Shown here: positions 18,793-28,979 of the stretch, one piece after another
How the letters are laid out: each line of letters begins with the position of its first letter
Numbering within the stretch: the stretch's first letter is position 1
Origin: Deltaproteobacteria bacterium
GTDB taxonomy: Bacteria; Myxococcota; UBA727; VGSZ01
Length of the DNA stretch: 63,100 bases
Assembly (NCBI GenBank): GCA_020850995.1
Contig: JADZDP010000150.1
Coordinates: forward strand, 1-63,100
Direction of reading: 5' to 3'
Program-made: the position numbers and the translations under genes
Notes under the pieces: generated by a model
The model's input: only the letters and a program-made list of their open reading frames with translations
Told to the model about the DNA's origin: nothing
The model's database searches: none

Positions 18793-19575
18793 TTGAAGCC
18801 CGTGGAGCTGCACCGCTACCCGCGCACGCCGCACTTGGAAGGCTCCGCCGCCTTCGACGACGACGATGTCCAGGCATCGTTCGCCGCCTTCGCCGGCCGT
18901 CACGTGGTGGTGAGCGAGAAGATCGACGGCGTCAACGGTGCGCTGTCCTTCACGAACCAAGGACGGCTCTTGCTGCAGAGCCGCAGCCGCTTCCTCGATC
19001 ACGAGCTGCCGCTGCACCAGGGCGGCTACGCCGGCTTCGTCGAGTGGGCCGCGGACAACGAAGATCTGCTCTGGCCCATCCTCGGCACGCGCTTCGTGCT
19101 CTTCGGCGAGTGGCTCGCGGCCAAGCACGTGGTGTTCTACGACGCGCTCCCCTCGGCGTTCGTCGAGCTCGACGTCCTCGACACCGCCACCGACACCTTC
19201 CTCTCCACCGAGCGGCGCCGCCAGATGCTGCGCGGCCTGCCGCTGGTGAGCGCGCCCGTGCTCGGCGCCGGCTCGTTCGCCTCCATGAGCGAGCTGTTGC
19301 CGCTGCTCGGCCCCTCACGCTTCAAGACGCCCAGCTGGCGCGACGAGCTGCTCTACGCCATCGCCGAGGCCGAGGTCAGCGACGCCGAGCGCTTCGTGCG
19401 CGAGACCGATCCCTCCGACGACATGGAGGGCCTCTACCTCAAGCTGGAAGAGGGCGGCATCGTGACGGCGCGAGCCAAGTACGTGCGGCCCGGCTATCGC
19501 CCTGGCTTCTCCACCTCGAACGCGGCGTGGCAGCGCTCGCGCATGGTGAAGAACCGCGTGCTCGCGCAGGCGTGA
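18793..19575 (+). CDS. RNA ligase, Rnl2/T4 RnlB-like nucleotidyltransferase
   Basis: This 260-aa ATP-dependent ligase has motif I EKIDGVNG with Lys43 as the expected adenylation site. Motif III-like FGEWL, motif IV EGLYLKLEE and motif V ARAKYVRPGY follow in order, as in Rnl2-type RNA ligases. These seal nicks in RNA (3'-OH and 5'-phosphate ends). No separate C-terminal domain is evident. The start is TTG 18793 or GTG 18802; no ATG is nearby and the ribosome site is weak. No kinase or phosphatase partner is adjacent, and the gene stands alone on the plus strand next to the MITE-like element. Confidence 0.85.
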   Translation: MKPVELHRYPRTPHLEGSAAFDDDDVQASFAAFAGRHVVVSEKIDGVNGALSFTNQGRLLLQSRSRFLDHELPLHQGGYAGFVEWAADNEDLLWPILGTRFVLFGEWLAAKHVVFYDALPSAFVELDVLDTATDTFLSTERRRQMLRGLPLVSAPVLGAGSFASMSELLPLLGPSRFKTPSWRDELLYAIAEAEVSDAERFVRETDPSDDMEGLYLKLEEGGIVTARAKYVRPGYRPGFSTSNAAWQRSRMVKNRVLAQA

Positions 19576-19709
19576 GCGGCCGAGCGTGATCGAAGCAGCG
19601 CGCTGCAGGCGACGCGCGCACTGACCCTTGGCAGCGCCGATCCCGCCTCGATTCCCTCAAGAAATCGCCCGCTCGTACCGATGGACCCCTACCAGGTGAA
19701 GGGGGAGCC

Positions 19710-22700
19710 ATGGACCGCGTTCACAGCTCGTCGATCGCCGCAGCGCGCCATCACGTCCCGTTAGGTCGTGGCGCCGCTTGGGCCCTCCCCGCATGCGCGC
19801 TCGCCGCCGCCGTCTTCCTGCACGCGCAGCCTGCGCGGGCCGCCCTCTGCGATGACGGCGACCCGTGCACCAAGGACCTGTTCACCTACTTCCACTGTGT
19901 CCACAAGCCGATCATCGGCTGCGCACCCTGCGCCACGCACGACGACTGCGCCGATCCCGACAACGACCTGTGCACGGGCACCTACTCCTGCGATGAAGAG
20001 GCCGGCGTCTGCATGCTCAACGCGAGCAGCGTGGTCACCTGCGACGACTCCATGGACCATCAGTGTGGCAAGAACGTTTGTGCGCCCGCGACCGGCCAGT
20101 GCAGCTTCACGGTGCCGACCACGCCCTGCGACGACGGTAACCCCTGCTCCATCAACGACGGCTGCCAACCGGCGCCCGAATGGGGTGGGACCTGCGTCGG
20201 CACCCCCGACGTGGGCCCCGGCAAGACCTGCGGCTGTGCCTCGAACGCGGACTGCGCCACGCAAGAAGACGGCGACCTCTGCAACGGCACCCTCTACTGC
20301 GACAAATCGGCGCACCTCTGCAAGGTGAACCCGGCCACCACCATCGTCTGCAACAAGGACTCCGACACGGACTGCCGCAAGAACACGTGCGCCCCCGCGC
20401 TCGGCTTCTGCGCGATGACCGATCAACCCCAGGGCACCGCGTGCAGTGATGGCGACGCATGCACCGTCAACGACGTGTGCAACGCGGGTCAGTGCGCGGG
20501 CGTGCAAGACGTGGGGCCCGGCGAGACCTGCGAGTGCGTCGAGCACGAGGACTGCGCCGTGCTGGAAGACGGCGACCTCTGTAACGGCACGCTCTACTGC
20601 AACAAGGCCCTGCACGAATGCCTGTTGAACCCGGCTACTACCGTGTCCTGCCCCTCGGTGGACGACACGGCCTGCAGCCAGAACCTGTGCGATCCCGTCG
20701 ACGGCAAGTGCAAGATCAGGTCGGTCGGCACCGTGTGCGACGACGGCAATGAGTGCACCATCAACGACAGCTGCAGCGGCGGGCAATGCCAGGGCACCCT
20801 GAGCATCGGCGCCGGCGAGCACTGCGCGTGCCAGAGCGACGCCGATTGCCTGACCCACTTCGACGACGGCAACGCCTGCAACGGCACGCTCTATTGCAAC
20901 CTGGCGACCAACGAGTGCCTGGTCAACCCGGCCACCGTCATCGAGCCAGGCGTGCAATGCATGCAGGACGCCGAGTGCCCCGACGGCTTTCATTGCGCGG
21001 GCGCCCTGCAGGCCAACGCCGAGACGGGCGCGTCGCTCACGCGCCTGGGCGTCTGCAACAAGTGCCCCACGGTCGACAACGGCGATTGCCAGGCGTCGCT
21101 GTGCAACCCGAGCGTGGGCGCCTGCCAGCTGCAAGCCTTCGACGACGGCACGGAGTGCCCCACCGACGGCGACCCCTGCTCGAGCGGCGACGCTTGCCGC
21201 GAGGGCGCGTGCCTCGGTCAGCTCGACGTGGGCCCGGGCCTCACCTGCGAGTGCGTGGAGGACAGCGACTGCATCGACGACGGCGACGTGTGTAACGGCA
21301 CCCCGTACTGCGACCTGTCGGGCAGGAGCCCCGTCTGTCGCTTGAACCCCGCCACCGTCGTCACGTGCCCGAGCGACGCTGACAACGCCTGCACGAAGAA
21401 CCGCTGCGATGCTCCCACCGGCGAGTGCGTGCTGACACCAGAGCCCAGCAGCACGAGCTGCTCGGACGATGATCCCTGCACCGACGACGACCACTGCGAG
21501 GGGGGCGGCTGCGTCGGCGAGGCCATCGGCTGCGCCTGTGTCAGCAACGACGACTGCGCCGACGACGGCGACCTGTGCAACGGCACGCCCTACTGCGATC
21601 ACTCGCGCCTGCCCTGGGCGTGCGTGACCAACCCCGCCACCATCGTCACCTGCGCCGACGGCGACCCCGACGATTGCCAAGAGCGCTCCTGCAACCCGGC
21701 CACCGGCAGCTGCGAGGTGGACCTGCTCGACGGTGGCGAGGCCTGCGACGACGGCGACCCCTGCACGGGGCCCGACGCCTGCGCCAGCGGCGCCTGCACG
21801 AGCGGCGCTGCCCTCTGCGGCGCCAACGCGACCTGCGCGCTCGAGGCCGGCGGGCTCGCCACCTGCCAGTGTCTCGAAGGGTGGGGTCCGCCGGGCGTGT
21901 GTGACACGCCGGAGAGCAGCGATCCCTGCGGCGGCGTCAGCGCCCTTGGCCGCTGCAACGGCACCACCCTCGAGTACTGCGAGAGCGGCATGCTGTTCAC
22001 GGTCGCGTGCGGCAGCTACGAGTTCATCGATGCAACAGGCGCGGCGCGCATCCAGGCGGGCACCTGCCTCGAGCTCGACGCTGGCGCGCGTTGCGTCTTT
22101 CAGGCGGGAGAGCACTGCGTCACCAACAGCGCCCACCAGGTCTGGGGCTGCGGCGACAACGGCGGGCTGGCGCCAGACCTGGGCTGCGACGCCTTGGGCG
22201 GCTGCGCGGCTGGTCTCACCACCTGCGATCCCACGGACCCAAGCGGCGCCGAGCTGCCCCGCTGCGAGGGCACCATGCGCGTGCACGAGTGCAGCGAGCT
22301 TGGCCAGCTCCTTGGCGTCGACTGCGCGCACCCGCTCGTTGGCGGCGACGGGTGCGTCGACGGTGTGTGCGTGGGCTTGGTGGAGGGATCGCTCTGCATG
22401 CCGGGGACCTTCGAGTGCGCAAGCGGCCTCGAGTGCCAGTTGCCTGCGCCCACGGCGCCCACCGGTAGCTGTGCGGCGCCAGCGCTGCCGAGCAGCGCTG
22501 CATGCCTCGCGGTGCCGGAGTGGATCGGCGATGGCTACTGCGACGCCAGCGCCAACACCCTCGCATGCGCCTGGGACGACGGCGACTGCTGCGCGAGCAG
22601 CTGCGCCGCGGGCGCGGCCTACCCCTGTGGTGTCGCCGGCTTCGACTGCCAAGACCCCGACGTCGCCACTGGCGGGACCGGTGGCACCACCGGCGGCTGC

Positions 22701-23354
22701 GCCGCGCCGAGCGCGTGGCTCGCCGACGGCTACTGCGACGGCAGCGCCAACAACCTCGCGTGCGGGTGGGACGACGGCGATTGCTGCGAGAGCACCTGCG
22801 TCGACGCCACCTACGCCTGCGGCACCGTGAGCTTCGATTGCCAGGATCCCGCCGTCGACGAGGGCGACGCGGTCCCCCACGACTGGAGCTGCGACGCTGC
22901 CTGGTATGGCGCCGTCGATGGCTGCGACTGTGAGTGCGGTGCCGTCGACCCCGACTGCAGCGACCCGAGCGCCACCCTCTACCGCTGCCCCGTGGAGGCG
23001 ACCGGCTGCTCCCCGCAGGGCACCTGTGTGCTGCCGAGCGATCCCCCCGACGAGCCCGTCGACGCCGGGCCCGAGGCCCCGCGCAGCGACGCCGGCACGC
23101 CGGCGCCCGGCGACCCCGACGCAGGCCCAGCGGCGGTTCCTGACGCCGGCAGTGCCGAGCCGCCGAACGCTCCCGACGCCGGCACGCCCAACACCGACGA
23201 TCCCCCCACTGACGAGCCAGATCCCGAGGAGCCGAGCGACGGCGCGCGCGACGAAAACGGCAGCGACGAGGTTGGGGGCTGTGGTGCGACCCGCGCGAGC
23301 TCTCCCGTGGCCGGGTTGGTGCTGTTGCTCGCCTTCTTGCGAGCACGACGGTGA
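19710..23354 (+). CDS. Large Cys-rich repeat surface protein with MYXO-CTERM-like tail
   Basis: This 1214-aa exported protein has a signal peptide (hydrophobic run, then PARAA). It then carries at least six repeats of ~100 residues, each with DGDLCNGTLYC-type and NPATxVxC motifs. At about 930-1060 two Lin12/Notch-like units occur (GYCDASANTLACAWDDGDCC, GYCDGSANNLACGWDDGDCC). An Asp/Pro-rich linker leads to GGCGATR, a hydrophobic LVLLLAFL segment and RARR. This tail fits MYXO-CTERM sorting, which in myxobacteria is processed by a myxosortase and depends on type II secretion. GGGGGAG precedes the ATG. Function is unknown; adhesion or a surface role is likely. Confidence 0.85.
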   Translation: MDRVHSSSIAAARHHVPLGRGAAWALPACALAAAVFLHAQPARAALCDDGDPCTKDLFTYFHCVHKPIIGCAPCATHDDCADPDNDLCTGTYSCDEEAGVCMLNASSVVTCDDSMDHQCGKNVCAPATGQCSFTVPTTPCDDGNPCSINDGCQPAPEWGGTCVGTPDVGPGKTCGCASNADCATQEDGDLCNGTLYCDKSAHLCKVNPATTIVCNKDSDTDCRKNTCAPALGFCAMTDQPQGTACSDGDACTVNDVCNAGQCAGVQDVGPGETCECVEHEDCAVLEDGDLCNGTLYCNKALHECLLNPATTVSCPSVDDTACSQNLCDPVDGKCKIRSVGTVCDDGNECTINDSCSGGQCQGTLSIGAGEHCACQSDADCLTHFDDGNACNGTLYCNLATNECLVNPATVIEPGVQCMQDAECPDGFHCAGALQANAETGASLTRLGVCNKCPTVDNGDCQASLCNPSVGACQLQAFDDGTECPTDGDPCSSGDACREGACLGQLDVGPGLTCECVEDSDCIDDGDVCNGTPYCDLSGRSPVCRLNPATVVTCPSDADNACTKNRCDAPTGECVLTPEPSSTSCSDDDPCTDDDHCEGGGCVGEAIGCACVSNDDCADDGDLCNGTPYCDHSRLPWACVTNPATIVTCADGDPDDCQERSCNPATGSCEVDLLDGGEACDDGDPCTGPDACASGACTSGAALCGANATCALEAGGLATCQCLEGWGPPGVCDTPESSDPCGGVSALGRCNGTTLEYCESGMLFTVACGSYEFIDATGAARIQAGTCLELDAGARCVFQAGEHCVTNSAHQVWGCGDNGGLAPDLGCDALGGCAAGLTTCDPTDPSGAELPRCEGTMRVHECSELGQLLGVDCAHPLVGGDGCVDGVCVGLVEGSLCMPGTFECASGLECQLPAPTAPTGSCAAPALPSSAACLAVPEWIGDGYCDASANTLACAWDDGDCCASSCAAGAAYPCGVAGFDCQDPDVATGGTGGTTGGCAAPSAWLADGYCDGSANNLACGWDDGDCCESTCVDATYACGTVSFDCQDPAVDEGDAVPHDWSCDAAWYGAVDGCDCECGAVDPDCSDPSATLYRCPVEATGCSPQGTCVLPSDPPDEPVDAGPEAPRSDAGTPAPGDPDAGPAAVPDAGSAEPPNAPDAGTPNTDDPPTDEPDPEEPSDGARDENGSDEVGGCGATRASSPVAGLVLLLAFLRARR

Positions 23355-23360
23355 GCGAGC

Positions 23361-24305
23361 TCAGTCACCGCCCACGATCGTCAGCGCCGAGCGCGCCGGA
23401 TCGGTCACGCGCGTGAGCTTGTCGGGGTGAAGCACGTAGCGCACCTCGCCGATGCGTCCCTGCTCGTCGAGATCGACGAGCACGCAGGTGAGCCGTGGGT
23501 GGCGCGCGGTCGGCGGCGCGACGGCGGCAACGATGGCCGGCAGTCCGTTTACGTTGGTGAAGGTCACCGCGATGACGTTGCCGCCCTTGGCCAACAGGCC
23601 CATCTGCAGCTTCGCCACGGCGTCGCGGCCTACCACTACCTTGCGCGCGCCCACCACGCGCCCGCCGCTGTCCGCGGTGAAGCGCACGTCGTCGGCGAGC
23701 ACCGCGACCAGCTCCGCGCTGTCGCCGCTCTGTGCCGCGGCGAGGAAACGCATCAGCGCGGTTGACGTGGCTTCGACGCGCTCGGCCGTGGGTACGCAGC
23801 GGTGCTTGTCGTACGCCGCCATCTTCTTGCGTGCCCGGTGGACGATCACCTTGGCGTTGCTGCGCGTCACCTTGAGGGCACGCGCCACCTCCGCGGTGTC
23901 AGCGTCGAGCACGTCGGCCAACAACAGCGCGGCGCGCTCGCGCGGCGAGAGCGCCTCGAGCGCGAGCAGGAACGCGAAGGTGGCGCTCTCATGCAGCGAG
24001 TACCGTGCCTCAGCATCGGGCAGATCGTCGGGCACCAGCGCCGCGCTGTCCTCGATGGGCGTTGGTAGCCACGGGCCGTCGTAGGGCCGACGGCGCCGGC
24101 GGCGCAGCGTGTCGCGCGCGACGTTGAGCGCCACGGTGCGCAGCCACCCGCCGAGCGGCGCGCCGAGGTCGCGCGGCGGCCGCGCCAGCCCGCGCACCCA
24201 CACCTCCTGCACGACGTCATCGGCGTCGCTGGCCGAGCCCGTCATGCGATAGGCGATCGCCCAGAGCTGGCGCTGGTGGTGTTGCAGGGCCTCACGCAAA
24301 TTCAT
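23361..24305 (-). CDS. ECF41-family RNA polymerase sigma factor with SnoaL-like C-terminal domain
   Basis: This 314-aa extracytoplasmic-function sigma factor has a sigma-2 region (about 1-70), a linker motif WLPTP at 79-83, sigma-4 (about 115-165) and a ~130-residue C-terminal SnoaL-like domain. DSGGR and HPDKL near residue 293 correspond to the DGGGR and NPDKL motifs of ECF41 factors. In that group the C-terminal extension tunes activity and replaces a separate anti-sigma factor. The ATG overlaps the oxidoreductase stop as ATGA, matching the known linkage of ECF41 genes to oxidoreductases. It lies only six bases from the convergent Cys-rich gene. Confidence 0.9.
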   Translation of the reverse strand: MNLREALQHHQRQLWAIAYRMTGSASDADDVVQEVWVRGLARPPRDLGAPLGGWLRTVALNVARDTLRRRRRRPYDGPWLPTPIEDSAALVPDDLPDAEARYSLHESATFAFLLALEALSPRERAALLLADVLDADTAEVARALKVTRSNAKVIVHRARKKMAAYDKHRCVPTAERVEATSTALMRFLAAAQSGDSAELVAVLADDVRFTADSGGRVVGARKVVVGRDAVAKLQMGLLAKGGNVIAVTFTNVNGLPAIVAAVAPPTARHPRLTCVLVDLDEQGRIGEVRYVLHPDKLTRVTDPARSALTIVGGD

Positions 24306-25447
24306 GCGGCCATCGTGCCGGTGCTTGCCACCGCGAGCAAGCGCGCGGCATCGTCGGCGGCGCCGACGGAGCGGTCGAGCAAGAGGCCACGCGCGCCTAC
24401 CCAATCACCGACGACGAGCGTGCGTTCATCGAGCGCCACTGACGGCACGGGGCTGCCGTCGACCATGCCGTGCTGCGCGGTCAGTGACGGCAGGTAGCGC
24501 GCATGCAGCACGCGCTCGCGCCAGCTGGGCTGCACCGAGTCCAGGAAGGCCTCGAGCCCGGCGCGATCACCAGTGGTATCGGCTGCGAGGTACTGCATGG
24601 CGTGCGCGACCACAGGACCCTTGACGCCTGGCCGCGTATGCACGGCGAAGTACCACGGCGCGCCCACGCCGAAGACCGCGCGGCGCCGTGGCACGGGCAG
24701 GCCGTCGAGCACCAGGTCGAGGTTGGCGGTGCGCAAGGGCGTGAGGTCGACGCGGCGGCCCGTCAGGCGCGACACCTCATTCGGCGGCACGGCCAGCACG
24801 AGCCGATCCGCGTCGAGGGCGTCGAGGTCGTTGATGCGTGCCCGCGTACGCAGCTCGACGCCGAGCGCGCGGCAGCGCTCGGCCAAGGGATCGACGATCG
24901 ACTGCCAGCCCTCGTCGAGGTAGCGCACGCCGCCGATCAGGGCGCGGCGCACTTGCGCCGCGGCGGCCACGGCGCTGAGGCGCCGATCAACGCAATAGGT
25001 CGTCACGCGGATGAGCGCCTCGGCGAAGGCGCGCGCCATCGGCTCGCGCGTCGCTGGGAGCTCGTCGAGCCACGACCCGACCTGGAGGGTCGCTGGCGGG
25101 GCCGCAGCGGAGAGGCGCGCCGCCACCCACGCTCGTCGCGGATCGAGGAAGGGCTCGAAGACGCCGTCGCGCCACGCGAGCAGGCCACGCGTCGGCGGCG
25201 TGAAGCCGCGCGGTTTCACGCCGAGGCGTTCGAGCACCCGTCGAGCGGCGCCAGCGGCGAAGTACGCGTGTGGCCCGAGGTTCAGGCGCACGCGCCGCCC
25301 CGACCCCAGATCGTGCTCGGTAGAACGCGCGCGCCCGCCGAGCTGTTCGGCGCTCTCGTACAGCACGACGCTGTGGCCGGCCTGGCGCGCCAGCGCGGCC
25401 GTCACCAGCCCACCCACACCTGCCCCAACCACCGCGACGCGCGCCAT
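24302..25447 (-). CDS. FAD-dependent oxidoreductase, phytoene-desaturase/amine-oxidase-like
   Basis: This 381-aa flavoprotein has the dinucleotide-binding motif VVGAGVGGLVTAAL at residues 5-18 and YESAEQLGGRA shortly after. The C-terminal FAD motif includes LVVGDWVGARGLLLDRS. The pattern fits the phytoene-dehydrogenase/protoporphyrinogen-oxidase group; the substrate is not clear. GGAGG lies six bases before the ATG at 25447. Its stop overlaps the start of the ECF41 factor, so the enzyme is the first gene of a two-gene unit and may be part of the regulon. Confidence 0.85.
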   Translation of the reverse strand: MARVAVVGAGVGGLVTAALARQAGHSVVLYESAEQLGGRARSTEHDLGSGRRVRLNLGPHAYFAAGAARRVLERLGVKPRGFTPPTRGLLAWRDGVFEPFLDPRRAWVAARLSAAAPPATLQVGSWLDELPATREPMARAFAEALIRVTTYCVDRRLSAVAAAAQVRRALIGGVRYLDEGWQSIVDPLAERCRALGVELRTRARINDLDALDADRLVLAVPPNEVSRLTGRRVDLTPLRTANLDLVLDGLPVPRRRAVFGVGAPWYFAVHTRPGVKGPVVAHAMQYLAADTTGDRAGLEAFLDSVQPSWRERVLHARYLPSLTAQHGMVDGSPVPSVALDERTLVVGDWVGARGLLLDRSVGAADDAARLLAVASTGTMAA

Positions 25448-25565
25448 GGTGCACCTCCAACCAGAGCACGCGCGAGACGCTGCGTTGGTTACATCGCCAG
25501 ATCTGGCCAGCCGCCGCTCCGCCTCATTCGCGGCCGCGATGAACACCGCCCACCGAGATCTGGCA

Positions 25566-26066
25566 TCAGGGCGCCACGAGCGCGAACAGCACGGCGGCGA
25601 CGGCGTCCTTGTGCACCACCAAGGCAGCGCGCGTGGGCGCGTCCGCCCCAAAGAGCAACGCCCCAAGCGCGTCGGCGTCGAGCGACACGCGCAGCGCCAC
25701 CGCCCGATCGCCGTGGCGGCGGAGCAGCGCCTCCACGTCACGGTAGAAGCGCTCGGCGCCGTCGTCGGCGAGGAGCAAGAGCCGCGAGATGCGAGCGCCG
25801 CGCGCCGCACCAATCTTCTCATCGGCGAGCCGCTGCCCGCGCGCCTCGGCGTCCAGCGCACGCATGGCGCCCTCGAGGCCGCGCACGAGGTGCTCGTCGC
25901 GCGCGGCCTGCTGCAGCGCCGCCGCCAGCGCCGGTGTGGAGGGCACGCGCGCGACGCGCACGGCGCTCTGCGCCCAAAGCGGTGTGGTGTCGGCCGCGAG
26001 GGCGCGCGCCACGTGTGCCGCGCGCGCATCGGCCTCGACGATCTTTGGCAGGCGCGGTGCGATCAT
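25566..26066 (-). CDS. Hypothetical protein, 166 aa
   Basis: This frame begins MIAPRLPKIVEADARAAHV and is Ala/Leu/Arg/Asp-rich with no signal peptide or obvious membrane segment. It looks like a soluble alpha-helical protein. I do not recognise a family. The ATG at 26066 was chosen as the first start that gives plausible coding composition; the frame stays open further upstream. It lies 118 bases upstream of the FAD oxidoreductase on the same strand. Confidence 0.55.
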   Translation of the reverse strand: MIAPRLPKIVEADARAAHVARALAADTTPLWAQSAVRVARVPSTPALAAALQQAARDEHLVRGLEGAMRALDAEARGQRLADEKIGAARGARISRLLLLADDGAERFYRDVEALLRRHGDRAVALRVSLDADALGALLFGADAPTRAALVVHKDAVAAVLFALVAP

Positions 26067-26137
26067 GGGACGAGCATACGCGACCCAGGGGCCGGCTTCG
26101 CTTCGCTGCGTGAACGCGGCAGGGACACGCCCAAGCG

Positions 26138-26581
26138 CTACTTGACGACGCAGCCGACACGCACTGCAAAGCTCTTCTTGTCGCGCGTGACGCGCAGGGT
26201 GGCGTCGTCGCCATAGACGGTGCCGACCTTGTTCTTGGCCGCGCCCTTCGCGCACGTGACGGTGTCGAGCTCGAGCGCGTAGCCGTCGAGCGTGCAGGTG
26301 AGCTTCACGCGCTCTTCGTCGCGTGTGTAGCCGCGCACGCCGGTGCGGTCATAGGGGACATGCTCGCGCTCGAGCGCGAGCGCACACACAACGGGCAGCA
26401 CCGGGTGCGCGAGCGGCGTCTGCAGGCGCGCGTCAATCTCCGCTTCGCCGTAGCTGTGCCGCTCCTCATCCACGGCGACCTCGAGGGTCCACGCGATCTT
26501 GGTGTCGGCGCCGAACTGCGCCGCGGGCGCGGCAGCGACAGGCGGCGCACCGAACATCACGAGCGAGAGCCAGGTCCACAT
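26138..26581 (-). CDS. Hypothetical secreted protein, 147 aa
   Basis: The sequence starts MWTWLSLVMFGAPPVAAAPAA, a plausible short signal peptide. The mature part is beta-rich with two Cys (near CTLDGYAL and CAKGAA) and ends RVGCVVK. I do not recognise the family. GGAG lies six bases upstream of the ATG at 26581. An upstream in-frame start (26752) would add a stretch with lower third-position GC, so I reject it. Located downstream of the TraB-like gene on the same strand. Confidence 0.55.
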   Translation of the reverse strand: MWTWLSLVMFGAPPVAAAPAAQFGADTKIAWTLEVAVDEERHSYGEAEIDARLQTPLAHPVLPVVCALALEREHVPYDRTGVRGYTRDEERVKLTCTLDGYALELDTVTCAKGAAKNKVGTVYGDDATLRVTRDKKSFAVRVGCVVK

Positions 26582-26946
26582 CGCGTACTCCGAGAGTCTG
26601 GGGAGGTGCAGCAAGCGGCGAGCAAGGTCGGCGTATCCCTTCGGCAATCGGATGTACATGGCGCGGACCGGCGCCCCGATCACGACGTCGGCAAGGTCAT
26701 GGTCGTCGCGGAACACGCGCCCATCGTCGAAGGCGCGCCGGACAGGTCCCACCCGGCGCCGAAGCGCTGGCCGTTGACGTCGTCACCGAAGGGCGAACGA
26801 TCAGGTGTGCGCCTCGAGCACCAAGCTGCGCTCGTGCGCGGCGCCCAAGCCGCCGCCACCGGCCGCCGATGGCCGTGTCGATGGCACCGCAGAACGAACC
26901 GGGACGCTGCGCTGCCGTGTTCGCCCTTCGCGCGCACGGGCTCTCC
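26582..26946. other. 365-bp stretch without a recognised gene
   Basis: Frames are open here on both strands, but none has a good start plus ribosome site, family motif, or consistent codon use. No strong hairpin or promoter is visible. It may hold the 3' end of the TraB-like transcript, the promoter of the 147-aa gene, or a decayed gene. Confidence 0.5.
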
Positions 26947-27773
26947 TCAGAAGCGCTCGACCACGCGATAGCCCCGCGCCTCCAGCAGCGCCGGCAATCC
27001 GCGCTCCGTCAGCAAGTGCATGAAGCCCACCGCGATGACGGCATCTCCCATGCGCACCTGCTCCTCTACCTGGTCGAGCCAGCCCTCGTGGCGAAACACG
27101 ATCTGCTCGTAGTACGCGGGCCGCGCCGCCACGGCGGCCTCGTCGAAGGCCAGCGCGGTCATCTCCTCGACGTCACCGGCGGTGTAGGCCTCGGCCCAGA
27201 CGAGGTGCGCGGCGGCGGCGGCGGCGGGATCGCGCGCGGTCTCGAGCAAGACGGCGAGCCCATCCTCGAGCCCGAGCCCGTTGAGCGCGGCCACCTGCGC
27301 CTGCCAGGTCTCGAAGAACGCGAGCGGTATGCCCTGTTGCTCGGCGCGCGCCACCAGCCCCTCGTCGATGGGCTCGATGTCGTCGGGCAGCTCGTGCACC
27401 ACGATCTGCCCCTCCACGAACCAGGGCTGCGCGCGCGCGGCCACGTTCATGTCCATGAAGTCCATGGCGGCCACCAGCACCGACCAGTCGGCGGCGCTCA
27501 CCAGGTCTTGCAGCGTCTGCTCGTCGGGCAGGGTGATGGCCGCGAGAAACTCGGTGGGAGCGACAGCGCTGCCGCGCACGTCGGCCTCGGTGACCAGCAC
27601 GCGCGCGCGCGCCAGCTCGTCGAACACCTCGGGTGCCAGCACGCTCAGGTCGGCCTCGGCATGCATGGTGCCCACCAGCGTGCTGCGCTTGCCCTCGTGC
27701 TCCACCACCCACGAGGCGGGCGCCGGGCGGCAGGCGCCGGCGAGCAGGAGCGTGAGCAGCAGCGCGCCCTTGC

Positions 27774-27777
<4 letters not shown>
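26947..27777 (-). CDS. TraB/GumN-family lipoprotein
   Basis: This 276-aa protein has a short lipoprotein-like signal (hydrophobic run, then LAGAC). The two conserved TraB/GumN His motifs are present: LVGTMH near residue 36 and VGFMHLL near 245, with acidic residues between. TraB/GumN proteins are putative metal-dependent peptidase/isomerase-like proteins; exact activity is unsettled. The GTG start at 27777 overlaps the stop of the beta-helix gene (GTGA), so translation is coupled. The lipobox is imperfect (Ala at -1). Confidence 0.82.
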
Positions 27778-28882
<1,105 letters not shown>

Positions 28883-28979
28883 GGCGCGAGCGTAGCAGCG
28901 CGCGCGTGCCGGCGCTGAACGCGGGCCGCGAAGCGCGCTACCGTCGGTTGCGCACGCCAGGCGCGGAGTCGGACGACCC

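Noticed and set aside
19761..22880. Long minus-strand open frame across the Cys-rich gene
   Set aside because: No signal, no domain, and the plus-strand gene explains the sequence.
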